Below are positions 39,801 through 52,599 of a DNA stretch of 64,000 bases, in pieces (within the stretch, counting starts at the first letter, position 1; the number at the start of each line of letters is the position of its first letter). The stretch is from contig CM042157.1 of the NCBI GenBank assembly GCA_023376005.1, positions 57,179,202 to 57,243,201 of the forward strand, written 5' to 3'. Origin of the DNA: Doryteuthis pealeii (Eukaryota > Mollusca > Cephalopoda > Myopsida > Loliginidae). The notes under the pieces were generated by a model. The model saw only the letters and a list, made by a program, of their open reading frames with translations, was not told where the DNA came from and ran no database searches. A program made the position numbers and the translations under genes.

Positions 39801-41592
39801 AAAGTTCATATAATTAGAAGAAAAAAGTGTTGAGTTTACTCCAATAAAGAAAGAAATGGTAATGCTCTATATATCAGCAGTGAAGTAACTTGTAGAGAGA
39901 GAAAGATATAGCTTGTAATACCTTCAGCGGTAGGCAAATACTTTGGATTCGAGCGACATGGAATATTTAGGCATAAGTTTGTCTTTTCAACTGTTTTTCA
40001 AAAACCTTCACTTTTATAGGACTCCCTAGGATCGAAATCGGTTTTTTGAAAAACTTGTTTTTTTTAGGTGCGAACGCTTCTGATTGGTTGAAAATTATCA
40101 TTTTTAATATTTCTATTTTTTTTCTTTCTAACTGCACTGATCCTATGTGCAGACTTCTTATTTTCGTCATTTTATTTCTGCTTTCAAACTGTTAACTCCC
40201 GGCTCACCACAAATAATTAATTTGTAAATGTAAAGTTTTGATATTGTTGGGTTCAAAGTTATAATATCAATTATAATTGGTTGAACAAACAACTCTGACC
40301 AAGGGTGTTACATACACAAAGGACTTTAATACCAGCACATGGAAATGATACATATAACAGAAATACAAAGAAGATATAATAAAGAACACATTCATGAATA
40401 GAGATACAATAAGGAAGTATACAAGAGATACCTAAATGTACATATAGAAGTGATGGAGAGTCCATAAAGCAATGTCACTTACTACCATTGTGTTGGGGGC
40501 TGAAGCCCCCACACAAGAAGGGTATAGACAAATGTCTAACCCATGGTTGTCAAGTCCTGGAGAAGAAAGAGGATTCAAAACTGGCGCTTGCCTGCTTAAA
40601 ACCCTGGTTGTGAGAAACGAGAGTATAGAGGGAAGATAACTCCTCCAGTCAAAGGGAAGACAATCCAACAATATTATTAAAAAGCTTACTTATCTATTGG
40701 TTCCAAAGTTCTTAGAGGATAAAATTTATTACTGTCATAAGATTCTTTAGACTGATACTATTATGATTTGCATGGCCATTTTAGGGCTGTAGTTGAAGGC
40801 AGTTTTACAGTGGAGATTATTTGTGGCCTAAGGTTTGATCCTTTATTGAAGTAGAAAGATATAGTATTGGTTTTAATCCTTGTCTGTTGATCTGTCCTCA
40901 AAGTAGAAAGTTATATCAGATATAATCCTTGTCTGTTGATCTTTTCTTTAAGCAGTCCTTCCAACAAGTAATTTTAGGACAATTCATCAACACCTTTAGA
41001 TAAAATTAAATACATGTTTGGGCGTTTTTAATTGGTCAACTTGGCTACTGCTGTTTTGGAACAGTTGTGGTCTTTCGCACTTCTTATACCCAGGAGAACT
41101 CTAACAGATACTTTTTTGTGTGTGCTGTCAAAGGTGAATCTGCTGCTAATGTCTTGTCCTTGTCTTAGTGGGATCTTTTACTAACCCCCTTTTCTATTCT
41201 CTTTCTCCATCTTCTTCTCTAATTCTATTTTGTTACTTCCTATCCTTAAAATGACTGTCACTGTAAAGGTTTTTGTAGTAGGAGTTGGTGTTGGTCAATT
41301 TGATTTAGTCTATTTTTAGAATATGATTTTTGCTTTGTTTCTTAAATCTGTTTTTGGTAAAAACTATACTACTTAGGAAAGATTAATTACAGCAGTCAGT
41401 AACAGCAGTACCAGCAGAAATACCTTAAGGACAAACAGGAAAACAACAATGAAGAAATCTAGAAAACAAAGATAGGAAGAAAAAAACTATATGAATATTT
41501 CAAGCAACAAACTAAGGAAATTGTTCATAGGATGACCTTGACATGACTATGAAGGTGAAACCTGAAGATTGAAATTGAATCTCTATTGATAA
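39801..41592. other. Unassigned stretch
   Basis: Lies between LTR-like repeats. No domain or exon was recognised; the ends of 41390-41580 may be decayed internal retrotransposon DNA. Confidence 0.35.
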
Positions 41593-42357
41593 TGTTACAT
41601 ACACAAATATAGATATCTCCCGATTCACTAACTCAGCAATTCAATTCGCGCACACACCACAATAAAGTGATATACTCGCCAACAAAATAAAATATAAGTT
41701 GCTGACGCTAAACGTCAGTTTACTCAATGGTAGCCTAAAACGAAGTGACCAAATTAACATGATTCTACGCATAGGCTCCAGATGAACTTCCGTTTGGAAA
41801 ACGAGAATTCCTAAACAATAAAGAAAATAAATTTGTAAATAAAATTCGCATTTTCATCCAATCCGAACGATTTGTGGGTGAAATGAAAATGATTTCAGTT
41901 GATCCGATTTTGGGTCGCGACATTCTATATAAAGTCGGCTTTGAAAAGCCGACATGTCAGAGACACCAGCGGCGACATCACTGAGCACATCTTTACCTAC
42001 CTCTACCCTAAATCTGACCGACTAGCAGTCAACAGACGAACAATCCCACATCATTCAACAACCAGAATACGCCAACTTTCATACACGATACAACCGGCTA
42101 TCGACTTCAGAATACCAAACCACAAAATTATGCTCACGTCACCACCCCACTACAACTGACTCGGCCACCGGACCTTACACTGACTTCATCACCATACATC
42201 GCAACTATCACCAAAATCAGACTCTCTCTCTTAAATTCACTTTCAGCTTTTCGTCGCCTTTCATGCTCCTTTTTTTTTTGATACAATTTAGAAAACATAA
42301 AATCTATGTTTGTTTTTCCTCGTCACCATACGCTTCATACTAACCCTGTTTATAACA
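41593..42357 (+). mobile_element. LTR of a Ty3/Gypsy-like relic, downstream copy
   Basis: It starts TGTTACATACACAAATATAG and ends TGTTTATAACA, with a TCTATATAAAGTCGGC promoter-like block near 41925. Same orientation as the copy at 36592. The two LTRs could belong to one old provirus with 4.2 kb inside. Confidence 0.68.
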
Positions 42358-42419
42358 ATAACAGTACAAAATAAAGCCATAGGAACTAATATATTAAAAC
42401 GAAAAATGATCATACACTG

Positions 42420-42900
42420 GAGAATTATTGAGAATTCTGGGGTATGGGGGTTATCATCCTTGTCTACGAGCCTCTGTTTCGAACCAACCAATCACGAGCC
42501 AGCATACTTTGGCGGCAAAGCCGAATAAGCACACTCGCCCTCTTCTGATCCAGCTTTCACTGGGGACAGACCTAAAACAGGGTCGCTCCATCTCTTCCTC
42601 AACACCCAATAACGGAGTCGGACATCAAACAGAATGTCTATCATATCCAAACTATCAGAAGGCCGTAGCAAGGGCTCCGATAATACCCTATCTCAGGACT
42701 CAGATAAGTGACAAATTATACATTTGTGCAGACGAAATAAAGTTTGCAATCCTTATTGTTTTATGTAATACAAGTCTTTTATTCCTATTTCTAGTTGTTT
42801 GGTTATTTCTTTAACTCTTAACCTGTCTGCCACACTCATGGTTAACTCTATACTTCAAACCTTGGAGTACCGTCGTTTCGTGTCTTGTTTCTTTATAGAA
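42420..42900 (+). mobile_element. LTR-like repeat, copy 2
   Basis: Ordered similarity to 39330-39800, including GAGCCTCTGTTTCGAACC, GGCCGTAGCAAGGGCTCCG, GAAATAAAGTTTGCAATCC and CAAGTCTTTTATTCCTATTT. Confidence 0.55.
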
Positions 42901-43079
42901 TAGCAAGTATAGACTATGTGGTGATAGAAATGAAAATGTTACATAATGAATAGGCATAACCTATCATTTTTGTAAGGAAGTGTAGTGTAGATTTTAGAAT
43001 TAATGGTAATCCTGTGGAAAAATACACAGAAGAACACAGACGCCTAAGAAGACAGAAGATAGAATAGAAAGACATTAGG

Positions 43080-43260
43080 ACATTAGAAGAACTTAAAAAT
43101 AAGTAATCAATAGAAATAGTTAATCACATAATAAGTGAATGCAGCAAACTGGCACAAAAGGAATACAAGAGTAGGCATGACTGAGTGGTAAGGGTGATCC
43201 ACTGGAAATTGTGTGAGAGACCAAAGTTTGACCACATTGAAAAATGGCATATGTTAATAT
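43080..43260 (+). pseudogene. LINE C-terminal fragment (same family as 29800-30305)
   Basis: ECSKLAQKEYKSRHD, then after a stop VIHWKLCERPKFDHI; the DNA matches 29835-29960. Confidence 0.68.
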
Positions 43261-43479
43261 ATATTATTATATTATTTAAAAAAAATGTAACCCTAAACTC
43301 GTGAGTTTTTTTAAACATAATTTATTTTCATAAAAAAATTGTTGTACATATAATAAAAATTTAAATTCAGTTCTTAATTGTTTGTAAAGTTAAAGTGATA
43401 AAAAATGTATCAATTTAATTTATTTTATTTTTTACCTCTGAAAATGTTACAATAAAAAAAGCTATACTAAATAATAATA

Positions 43480-44045
43480 ATAAATTGCAAAATAACTATT
43501 GATAATAGATATAAATAATAAATTGTTAAATAACTATAGATGATACATATAGATATAAATAAATATAATTACAGACTAAATAGATAATAAATATGAATAT
43601 AAATAGATATAAATAAATGAATATGAATATAGATAATAAATGTAAATATAGATAATAAATATAAATATAATATAAATATATAAATGAATCATATATATCA
43701 TATCAACTATATAAATAATGAATAAATTACTTAATAAATATAGATATGAATATCTATTATAAATATAGATAACAAATATAAATATAATATATAAATGAAT
43801 GTAGATCATAAATATATATAAATAATAAATTGCAAAATAACTATAGATAATAAATATAAATATAGATAATACAAATGTAAATTAAATAAATATAGATAAT
43901 GAATATAAATATATTATATCATTACATATAAATAATAGATATAAATATAAATAGATATAGATATATATATGATATGAATATATATATATATATAATATAG
44001 ATCATGAATTTAAATAATAAACAAATTACTAAATAAATATAGATA
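43480..44045. repeat. AT-rich minisatellite
   Basis: Units like ATATAGATAATAAATATAA repeat throughout with point changes. The Ile/Tyr-rich minus frames are artefacts. Confidence 0.85.
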
Positions 44046-44049
44046 TTAT

Positions 44050-45841
44050 TCATAAATCAATAGAAATAATTAAATTACCTCCCCTTATGATTTTTTGCTT
44101 TCTTCCCACACGTGTGAAAGAGTTACATAAAACAAGGGAAGTAATTCTTACTTTGTATTTTCCCCTTTTATCAACACACAACACATTTTTTCAAAACACT
44201 ACGGAATCGTTTTTTTTTTCTTGAGGGGAAGATGATGATAATAATATACAATATTTGTATCAACTTAAAAGAAGAATAACTAATTACAAAAATCAGGCTT
44301 AAATCATTGATTATAGTTGATCCCAAAAAAAAAAATCTGAAATTAACGGTTTGTACACTTATGGCATTTTTTTTTCTTAAAGAAAAAAAAAATTGTCCCC
44401 TTCGAATAAACTGAGGAAAGTTCTATACGGGAAATTGGATGTTGTATTTCATCACTTGGAAAAGGAAAACTTCGGTTGGAAAAAAAAATATTAGCTCAAA
44501 TACAGGGAAACAATAACATTGCAATATTGTTCAGTTAATCATTTTTTCTCTGTATGTTTACGTCGGCAAATATCATCAAAGATGCTAAAAAAGAAGAAAT
44601 AAGATAGAAAAATTACAACATTTACGCTGAAGAGATTTTTGCAAATATTACCTTTCATCTCTTTATTTTTGGAATACTTAAAAAAAACTTTAATTAGACA
44701 AAAAACAACCTCCGTTTTATTTTGGCTGAATTAAAAAAAATAATTGTAAAGTTTGAATTAAAAAAGAAAAGGTAAGTACTTTATCTTATTTTTCTTTGTT
44801 TTATATATATAATATACTTTTTTTTTTTTTACCACAGTTTTGTAAATTATACCGCAAGAAAAACAGGAGAAACGTGGGTGACATGTCATATTCGTTTAAG
44901 TGAACTGTATAATTTCTTTGTCAAATTATTTACTTCTTTACTTCTAATGTAAGTAAAACATGAAAATGTTGATGATATTGTTTATTTTAGTTAAATAAAT
45001 TAAAAAGTTTTATTTTTTAAATTGAAATGTTTATAGGAGTAAAAGTTATACTAGAGTTTAGTAAGATTTAAGTAAAAAAGTAATTGTAAGCCTTAAGGGT
45101 TCTTTCCTGTTCTTGTATTCATTTATGTTTACATGTGACAATATTTTGTACCTTCCAGAGTTCAAAGGTAGCAGATTCAAATTTATCATTATCATCATTT
45201 TTTAACTTTCTTCATATTGCAAATATTTATTTATTTAATAATTTTAATATCACTGTAGTCTCCGAGATCGTAGATATAAAATAACCAAATAGAAATGTTC
45301 AATGAAATTGGGAGAGGGGAGACAAAAATGGGGGGGATCAGAAGTTAAAAAAAATATTTTTTAATTTTCTTTATACCGTGCATACCAGGTTTTTGTTTTG
45401 TTTTTGTCATAAAAGTAATTAAAAAAATATTCCACTTTTATCAAAAACTTCATTCGTTGTTTTAAGAAACAGAAAATACTGTCAAAAGTTTCACATAAAA
45501 CATGTACGTACCAGTCTACCTACATTGTACTACATGAAAACACTTTAAATTGTTTTAACCGATTTTCACTGTTTGTTTATTTACTCATGAGATTCTAATT
45601 TTGTAAAAAAATATCTAAAATGTTAGTCTCTAGCTTATTTATCTAAAATGTTGGTCTCTAACAATATTAACATTTATTATTTTTTTTACCGTTTCATTTG
45701 GCAAACACTTTATTTAAAAGTTTTGACCGCATTGTTATTGCTATCATTTTTTAATTGATGTTAGTTAATCAAGTAACTACATTTAAAACTGATCTTAAAA
45801 TTAAAAAAAAATATTCTCAGTTCTTTTGGCATTTACTCATA
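44050..45841. other. Repeat-poor stretch
   Basis: None of the repeat families described here is present. A 30-base duplication (ATCTAAAATGTTAGTCTCTA / ATCTAAAATGTTGGTCTCTA) lies at about 45613-45662. No exon found; it may be intronic or regulatory sequence of a neighbouring gene. Confidence 0.4.
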
Positions 45842-46545
45842 TTTACACAGAAATTAATATTGTCTGTCTCTTGTTTTTATAAATTATAAAGAAAGTATAA
45901 ATAAATAAAATCTATATTTCGTTATTTAGTGAAATCTTTTTTTATTTATGGAAATTGTCATTTAAGTGCTTTCAATAATGTAAACTTTATGCCCCCCCCC
46001 CCAGGATTTTAAAGTTAGTATGTATTATTACTAATATTAATAATTTTTGTAGTTTTGTATATTTTCATTGTCTTACTTCACCTTTTAAATTTAAATTTTA
46101 AAGAAATATTATCTCTCCTTTCCATATTTAATTTATCCTGATTCAGAATATGAGGTTAGGTAAAATTTAAATCTCTTCATAAACTAACCAATAACTACAT
46201 TTTATACCAGGCAATTAATAATAATGTTTACATGGAAATTAATATCGTCTATCTCTTGTCTTGTAAAATTTGTATTTTGTTACTTTGTAAAATCTCAATG
46301 TGTCGTCATTAAGTTCTCTCACTAATGCAAACTTTATTCTCCCCATCCCGGGAGTTTAAAGTTAGTATTATTATCAAGAATTTTCTAGTATTTCTATTAA
46401 GTGTTTTTATAGTTTTGTATTGTATTGCTTAACCTTATAACAGTTTAAACACCAAATAATAATAACAAGCCATCCTTCCATATTTATCCTGATTCTGGAT
46501 ATGAGGCGAGGTAAATATTTTAACCTCTTCATGAACAACTCGGTT
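45842..46545 (+). repeat. Diverged tandem duplication, two units of about 340-385 bp
   Basis: In each unit the order is GAAATTAATAT[T/C]GTCT, TCTCTTGT, AAACTTTAT, TTTAAAGTTAGTAT, ATAGTTTTGTAT or TGTAGTTTTGTAT, CTTCCATATTTA, TTATCCTGATTC, ATATGAGG and CTCTTCAT. Unit 1 about 45842-46200, unit 2 about 46227-46545. No coding frame. Confidence 0.72.
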
Positions 46546-48110
46546 GTGTTATTAAAAAATGTTTCCTATTTTATTTTTTATTTTTTTTCTAAAAGTCAAC
46601 TGCATTATTCAGAATTAGAAATAAAAACTCCCCAAAACTGTCCCAAGTCTTTTCTGCAATCGGTGTTACTATTATAACTAATTAAAAAAAAACAAAAAAA
46701 CATGGTTAAAATAAATAAACATTAAATAAACATTAAGTGTTTATTTTATTTTTATTTAAAAATCTTTTTTTGTTTGTTTCTTTTTTTAATTTTTTTTTTT
46801 TTAGTTTTCTAAAGATTTCAAAAAATATAGTTAGTTCTTTCCTCCCTCAGACCGAATTAATTAAATACAAAAACAAAACTGATTGCTTCAGCTTAAAAAT
46901 AAAAATGTGGTAACGAGCATCGTCATTGTGTTTTGATTGTTGTTTTAGTTTGTTTGTACTTAGAACAGAAAGTACCCTTAAGTTAAGATATGTATAGGGC
47001 ATATGCATATCTTTATTTGTTTATTTTGCTAATAGTGTTAATGATACTTTTTTTCTTTTAGTCCTGTAAATTTTAAATGTAATAGTTAAAAGTAGTACTT
47101 GTTTGAAAAACTACGGCATGTCTGTCTCTGTGCTGAGAGGAACTTGCGGGAAGAAGAGGAGGTGGCCGCCCACTCTACAAATACCGTTTTTTTTCCCCTA
47201 CTTATTCACAAGATTTATTATCGAAAATAACCGAATTATTGTTTATTTTGTTATCGATGGTCTACCCCATGGACATATACTCTAGCTGGGTATTATCACA
47301 TAAAGGATTTTTAAAAAGCACCCCCCTCCTTTTTTTTCCAAGACACCTTTTTTCGCTTCTGATCATCAAATTTGCCATTAAGCTTGTTTATGTTACAAAC
47401 TGTATGGGTCACCCCTGACATCATTGGCGCAATTTTCAATTAAATAATAATAGTATCTATCTGTCTGCTTGTCTATCTATCTTACTATTTAAAAAAAAAA
47501 AAAAAAAAAAAAAAAATTCGCAGTTTTTCCTTAAAGGAGAAAACCTTTATTTTCTGTTGAATAAATTATTAATGACAAAATTTTGCTAATTTATTCACAT
47601 TAATCCCCCACCTCCAACACTGAAAAAGTTTTGTTCATGTATGAAGACATGGTCCCAAGTAGCATGTGGGAACTTGTGTGATGACGTCACACAGGAATAT
47701 TACTTTGAAATTGAAATCGAAAGATTATAGATTTTAAACTTGTCGATCAACTGCAGAATTTAAAAACAAATTCAAAACTTTAGAGAAAGCTATATGGGGG
47801 TACATTCTTCTATATCATTGCATCACATAGATGCATTTATGTGATAAAGAAGTATAGTCGGTTGCAGTTGGGATTCTTTCTTTCGTTTTTTTTTCTTTTT
47901 GAGAATATATTATTGTACATATCTTGATGTCTCCAGTATTGCTTAGAATTCATCGTTCTAACTCTAATTGTTTGTTGTTTTAAGTTCTGGTCAAATAATG
48001 TGTTCATTTTAAAATAGAATGACATCATTTATTTATCTTATTTAAATAAAATAACATTAATTTGTGACATTAGCACATAGATCACCTCATTCCACTTGGG
48101 TCCATCTCTT
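46546..48110. other. Repeat-poor stretch
   Basis: Includes a (TATC)n run near 47455 with poly-A (47490-47516) and a palindromic TGTGATGACGTCACACA block near 47676-47692 holding the CRE core TGACGTCA. A frame at 47103-47285 has no recognised motif. Confidence 0.4.
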
Positions 48111-48119
48111 CTGGTTTTC

Positions 48120-48285
48120 TAGATAGGACACTAAACTACATCTGGTGGTGAAGCTCTAGTTCTGGAGAGTATGTAGTCACTCTTCCATTACTCAGAGGTC
48201 CACTCTGACCCGGAGTGGTAATATCTGTTAAGGTCCCACATATGGTTCAAATAGATCTATTTGAGATAATGTTTGAAATTACATT
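48120..48285 (+). mobile_element. Retroelement family F tail fragment
   Basis: CTAAACTACATCTGGTGGTG, CTCTAGTTCTGGAGAGTATG, CCACTCTGACCCGGAGTGGT and AAGGTCCCACATATGG match the family. Confidence 0.68.
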
Positions 48286-48334
48286 ACTACATTGGCTCTT
48301 AAAACATTGATATTGCAACTAAGTATGAAGTTTG

Positions 48335-48905
48335 GATTATTCGGACTATTGTCCTCATCTTTATTGTTATCTACTCAGTGTTTTGGTCGATGTACCCTCT
48401 GGCCTTCTTCAGGTATTTCTTGTTGGACTCAGGAACCTTCTTTTCGGACTCGGGAACCTTCTTGTTGTGATCGGAAGCCATCATGGAACTTTGAACCTAA
48501 CCCTTTATTCAGTCCACGGGGGTATCCTGTTCTCAATTGGACACATAGCCTAGTGGATAAAGGAGTTAGGTTAAGAGTTCTAAGTGACAGTTATCTCTAG
48601 ATTGCAGATTCAATCTTGGTTAAGGGTGGCAGTAAATAATAATTAACACAGCTTAACACTTTTACCCCAGCTATGGTTAGCGGAATGAGAACAGGATAAC
48701 CCGTGGACTGAATAAAAGGTTAGGTTCAAAGTTTTGTGATGGATCACGATCACGAAAAGAAGGTTCCGGAGTCTGAGAAGAAATACCTGAAGAAGTCCGG
48801 AGGGCATATCGGCCGAAACATTGTACAGATAACAATGAAGATGAGGATAATAGTCCGAATAACGCAGAGAACCTTCTTGTCGAACTCGGTGATCTTTTTG
48901 CTGTA
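48335..48905 (+). mobile_element. Hammerhead-like inverted element with tRNA-like head
   Basis: Inverted arms: TTCGGACTATTGTCCTCATC at left and GATGAGGATAATAGTCCGAA at right, about 190 bp each. The right arm has CCTGAAGAAG, CCGGAGGGCATATCGG and GAAACATTGT (about 48788-48830): a CTGANGA core, hairpin and GAAA in hammerhead order, but with an extra A after the core. The centre has a tRNA-like head (48535-48615, AGCCTAGTGGATAAAGGAGT and GATTCAATC). Confidence 0.62.
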
Positions 48906-49334
48906 ATACAAATTATCAAGCCTCAACTCGAAAATTCAGAGAAATAAGTATGAAGTGTTATCCCATTCAAAATGATCGTGAACTTTATTAATACCTTTTA
49001 TTAATACATTGTCTCTTAAAACAAGTGTTTACCTGTTTCAAATGATTTTAAAGATACATTTTTGTACCATATACTTTTGGAGATAACTGTTAAAATGGCT
49101 TAGGCATAAAGTAACCCAACAAGAGCTGACATGCTGTAAAACAGACCAACCAACCTCTTTTTAGACAAATACTAAAAGTTTTAGATCACCTACAAGGGTT
49201 GGCTGAAAAGTTCATAGGCTAACCAAGATACTCTCATTGAATGTAATCAAGTGTGGTTTATTTTTCAACATTGGTAGTGCAGTGTTTGGATCCCATTGGT
49301 CAATCAACAGCAGTTATACCAGCATATGAACTGC

Positions 49335-49335
<1 letters not shown>

Positions 49336-49366
<31 letters not shown>

Positions 49367-49655
49367 ATGTGTGTGTGTGAAGTGCTTGTGGTGTAATGGT
49401 TATCACCGTAGGAGGTGGACACAGCTATAAAAGTTCAAATCCTGGATGAGGCTGGTTGCGTTTCACATAATGCTAATACCCTTGGGAAAGGTATGAATAT
49501 GACTATTCTCCCTCCATCTATTGGTAAATAGTAAGGCAGGCTGGTCACTTTAACCTTGGTATGGCAACCGGTCTAAAGAAGGAAAACTCCAACCCTTTAA
49601 ACTCTGATTTGAATTGGCATATCTTGCTCTTATGGAGGGATTGGTAAATACACAC

Positions 49656-49736
<81 letters not shown>

Positions 49737-49740
49737 TTTG
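49336..49740 (+). mobile_element. SINE family A flanked by TA/TG and AC/TA/AC microsatellites
   Basis: The SINE at 49380-49650 has TTGTGGTGTAATGGTTATCA, GTTCAAATCCTGGATGAGGC, TAAGGCAGGCTGG and GGATTGGTAAATAC. (TA)n/(TG)n precede at 49336-49379 and (AC)n(TA)n(AC)n follow to 49735. Confidence 0.82.
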
Positions 49741-51160
49741 AAATTCTTTTAACAAAATTGACCTAAAATATTGATTAGTCAAGTTACACTAAAAGCACCA
49801 GTTCCTGCTAGATCACTGAAGTTGAGCAGTGATGAGCTTGGTCAATACTTAATTGGGTGACTAGACCACTTAAGCAAAAGCAGGTACTGTAAGGAACCTG
49901 AGTACTTTTGTTTATAAAAAATGACTTGATTCAGATTTAAATGGCCCACAAAAGGTTGATATGTCATAAAGCAAAACAACAAACCAACCAACCAACAATG
50001 TTGCTAAGAATAATCCCATTCACCTGAGGTTGTAAATACATACATATACAGATAGACCTCTCATCAACAGACTAATAGGGGGAGGGGTGTTCTGTTAAAA
50101 ACGGTACATGGGAAGGGATTATTTTTGAGTCTTAAATCCATTATAGTAAATATCAGTAGTTATGATCATAATATAAATAGCATAAATATATATGTATATA
50201 TATATATATATATAAATACAGCATGACACACTTATGTAGAATAGCATCCATAGCACTCTCTATCTCTCAAAGGGAATAATATGAATTTTACTTAAAGATT
50301 TATTGTGCTAAATTAAGATTTTTATTTCTTTTCTATATTCAATTAATTCAAAATCAAATAGATATGGCACCTTATTTAAGAATTTGGATTAATATTTTTT
50401 AAGTAATAAAGGCAAGATATGAATTTGCATAAGAGTGGAAAATAAAATCTGAAACATTCAAGACACAAACGTATTCTGTTTAAAACAATTGTCATTGAAA
50501 TGGTCACTATAAAAAACACTTCTACACAATTAGTGTAAAGATTCTCAAATAGCATGAAATACAATATTATTAATATATGGGTAATTCCTTGTCAAATCAT
50601 CTAGGTCATGTCACCCCCTTCATTTTTTCTGAAATTTTGTACAGGTGTGGACTATGTTAAAGTTAGTTATTCCCCAGAATTTGAGCTTACAATTCCAAGA
50701 ATTGGCAGAGTTATGTCGAATTTGAGGGGGGGGGGTCGCGAAAAATGGCGACTTTTTGTAATCTATTTTTGTCTGCAAAATGAGTTCTAGTGCTTCCCTA
50801 CTCTTAGAAATTGGTTTATAAAAGCATTTTTGCCTAAGAAATTCAAAAATGCTATCAACAAAGTCTTAAAGTTAACCAATTTTAAGTTATTGATGATTTC
50901 TAATTTTTTCATAGCAAGATCAATATTGTTCACCCGAGACCACCGAGGCCTTGGTTCACCGCAGTATGTAGTGCCACATATGCTCACTATTTACTGGTTG
51001 TGGCTGATAAGGTTGGGGAATCATCCAGATGGAAGCATGTTTTTTTGTTTTTTTTTTAAATAGAAATCAAAGATGTGGCAAGGAAGAAAGTTGGACTTAA
51101 AATCTTCTGAACATTGAAGATCACAATTTCTCAGAATCTTTTTAGATGAGGCTTGATAAT
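49741..51160. other. Mostly unassigned stretch
   Basis: At 49925-49995 a LINE/SINE tail (GGCCCACAAAAGGTTGATAT then CAACCAACCAACC). At 50585-50760 a block TAATTCCTTGTCAAATCATC with GTACAGGTGTGGACTATG looks like part of an unnamed dispersed repeat, but no second copy is in the window. No gene. Confidence 0.4.
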
Positions 51161-51164
51161 TTGT

Positions 51165-51390
51165 ATTATTTAAATTATTTGAACTATTGTCCTCATCTTT
51201 GTTATATGCACAACGTTTCAGCTAAAGTACCCTCTGAAGCCTCCAATTATGACAAGAAGGTTCCCAAGTTTGAGGAGGTTCCCAATTCTGACAAAAAATA
51301 CCTGAAAAAGGCTGGAGGGCACATCAGCCGAAATGTTGTGCAGATAACAATAAAGATGAGGACAATAGTCTGAATAATCCAAATTGAAGA
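51165..51390 (+). mobile_element. Hammerhead-like inverted element, compact copy
   Basis: Left arm AACTATTGTCCTCATCTTTG, CACAACGTTTCAGC; right arm CCTGAAAAAGGCTGGAGGGC, ATCAGCCGAAATGTTGTGC, GATGAGGACAATAGTC. In the right arm GGCTG/CAGCC forms a perfect 5-bp stem before GAAA, but the core reads CTGAAAA, so self-cleavage is unlikely. No tRNA-like centre. Confidence 0.6.
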
Positions 51391-51754
51391 TCACTGAGTT
51401 CCATCTGCAGTTTTGATGGCACTTCTTTATAGACAACATAAAAAGGAGAAGAGACAATTTTGAAAGTTGGGTCAAGGACTGCACAGATGGGGCCTTGAGG
51501 GCTGCATATGACCCACAGGCTGTGAGTTGGGGACTCCTGTTTTAGAGCATGGTTGAAAGGAATTGTTGAGGCATGAACCTTCAAATGCTCCCTGTGTCCA
51601 AGGAAGTTTCATAGATATCTTGGCCTATTTATGATAGGAGAAAATAGGTGAATATTTTTGGAATATGAGAACAGTGGATAATGAGAGATCAGCTTGTTAA
51701 CCATTACGCTATGGTGAGCTGTTCTATTGTTTTGTATGTATTTACCCAACTACT

Positions 51755-51850
51755 CCACCATGGGAGCCCTGTCAACTGCACCTCTGCAGATGGGTAAGAC
51801 CTCCCCAATGGGGGCTATCTGGAGGGGTATTTTGTAGATAAATACAGCTA
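51755..51850 (+). mobile_element. Retroelement family F, 5' fragment
   Basis: CCCTGTCAACTGCACCTCTG, CAGATGGGTAAGACCTCCCC and AATGGGGGC match the start of the family F unit. Confidence 0.6.
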
Positions 51851-52084
51851 GAATGGCTTAATGCAAAATTGTGAAAGTCCTAGTTAACTGTTGTTTTCAG
51901 TCCAAGGTGCTTGACCAAGCATATCTTGTTACATCTAGTCTACTGTACAAACCCCCCCCCAAAAAAAAACACACAATATGAGTCTAGGTAAAAAATCATA
52001 CATAAGTAAAATAGGTAGATATTCTAGCCAAATCAAGACATTAGGTTTATAAGTTCCCAAAATTCACACTCAGTTGTCCAATTG

Positions 52085-52440
52085 GACACATGGCCGAGTG
52101 GATTAGGCAGTTAGGTTAAAACAGTTCTAAGTGACAGTTATCTCTGGTACCCGAGTTCAATCCTGAGTGAAAGTAGTTAGAAAAATAATTAATTAACACA
52201 ACTCCTACCCCAGCTATGGTTAGTGGAATGAGAACAAATGGAATAAATAAAGGGTTAGGTTCAAAGTTCCGTGATGGCTCCCGAATACGACAAGAAAGTT
52301 CCCGAGTTTCGAAAAGAAGGTTCCCGAGTCCGAGAAGAAATATCTGAAGAACGCCGGAGAGTATATCGGCCGAAACGTTGTACAAATAACAATGAAGATG
52401 GGGACAATAGTCCGAATAATCTTCAAGCCTCATCTCAAAC
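52085..52440 (+). mobile_element. tRNA-like head plus hammerhead-like unit
   Basis: The head has TGGCCGAGTGGATTAGGCAG (box A, tRNA-Leu/Ser type) and CCGAGTTCAATCCTGAGTG (box B). Downstream CTGAAGAACGCCGGAGAG, TATCGGCCGAAACGTTGTAC has CTGAAGA, a GCC/GGC-type stem and GAAAC. It lacks the inverted left arm, so it shows the sense unit on its own, like a SINE with a ribozyme-like 3' part. Confidence 0.62.
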
Positions 52441-52599
52441 ATTCAGAGAAATAAGATGTTGAACTTTGTCAACTTCTCTCTTTTGCATGCTGGCTTTTTT
52501 TTAAAATTCAAAAAAAATCTTTTTGATAACCATTTATTTTTAAAGTTACAAATTGTTTGCAGAATTTTTCCTGAATGTAAACACGGTCTGTATTACTTG

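Noticed and set aside
49652..49735. CRISPR-like or other spaced array
   Set aside because: Only simple AC and TA microsatellites; no spaced repeats anywhere in the window.
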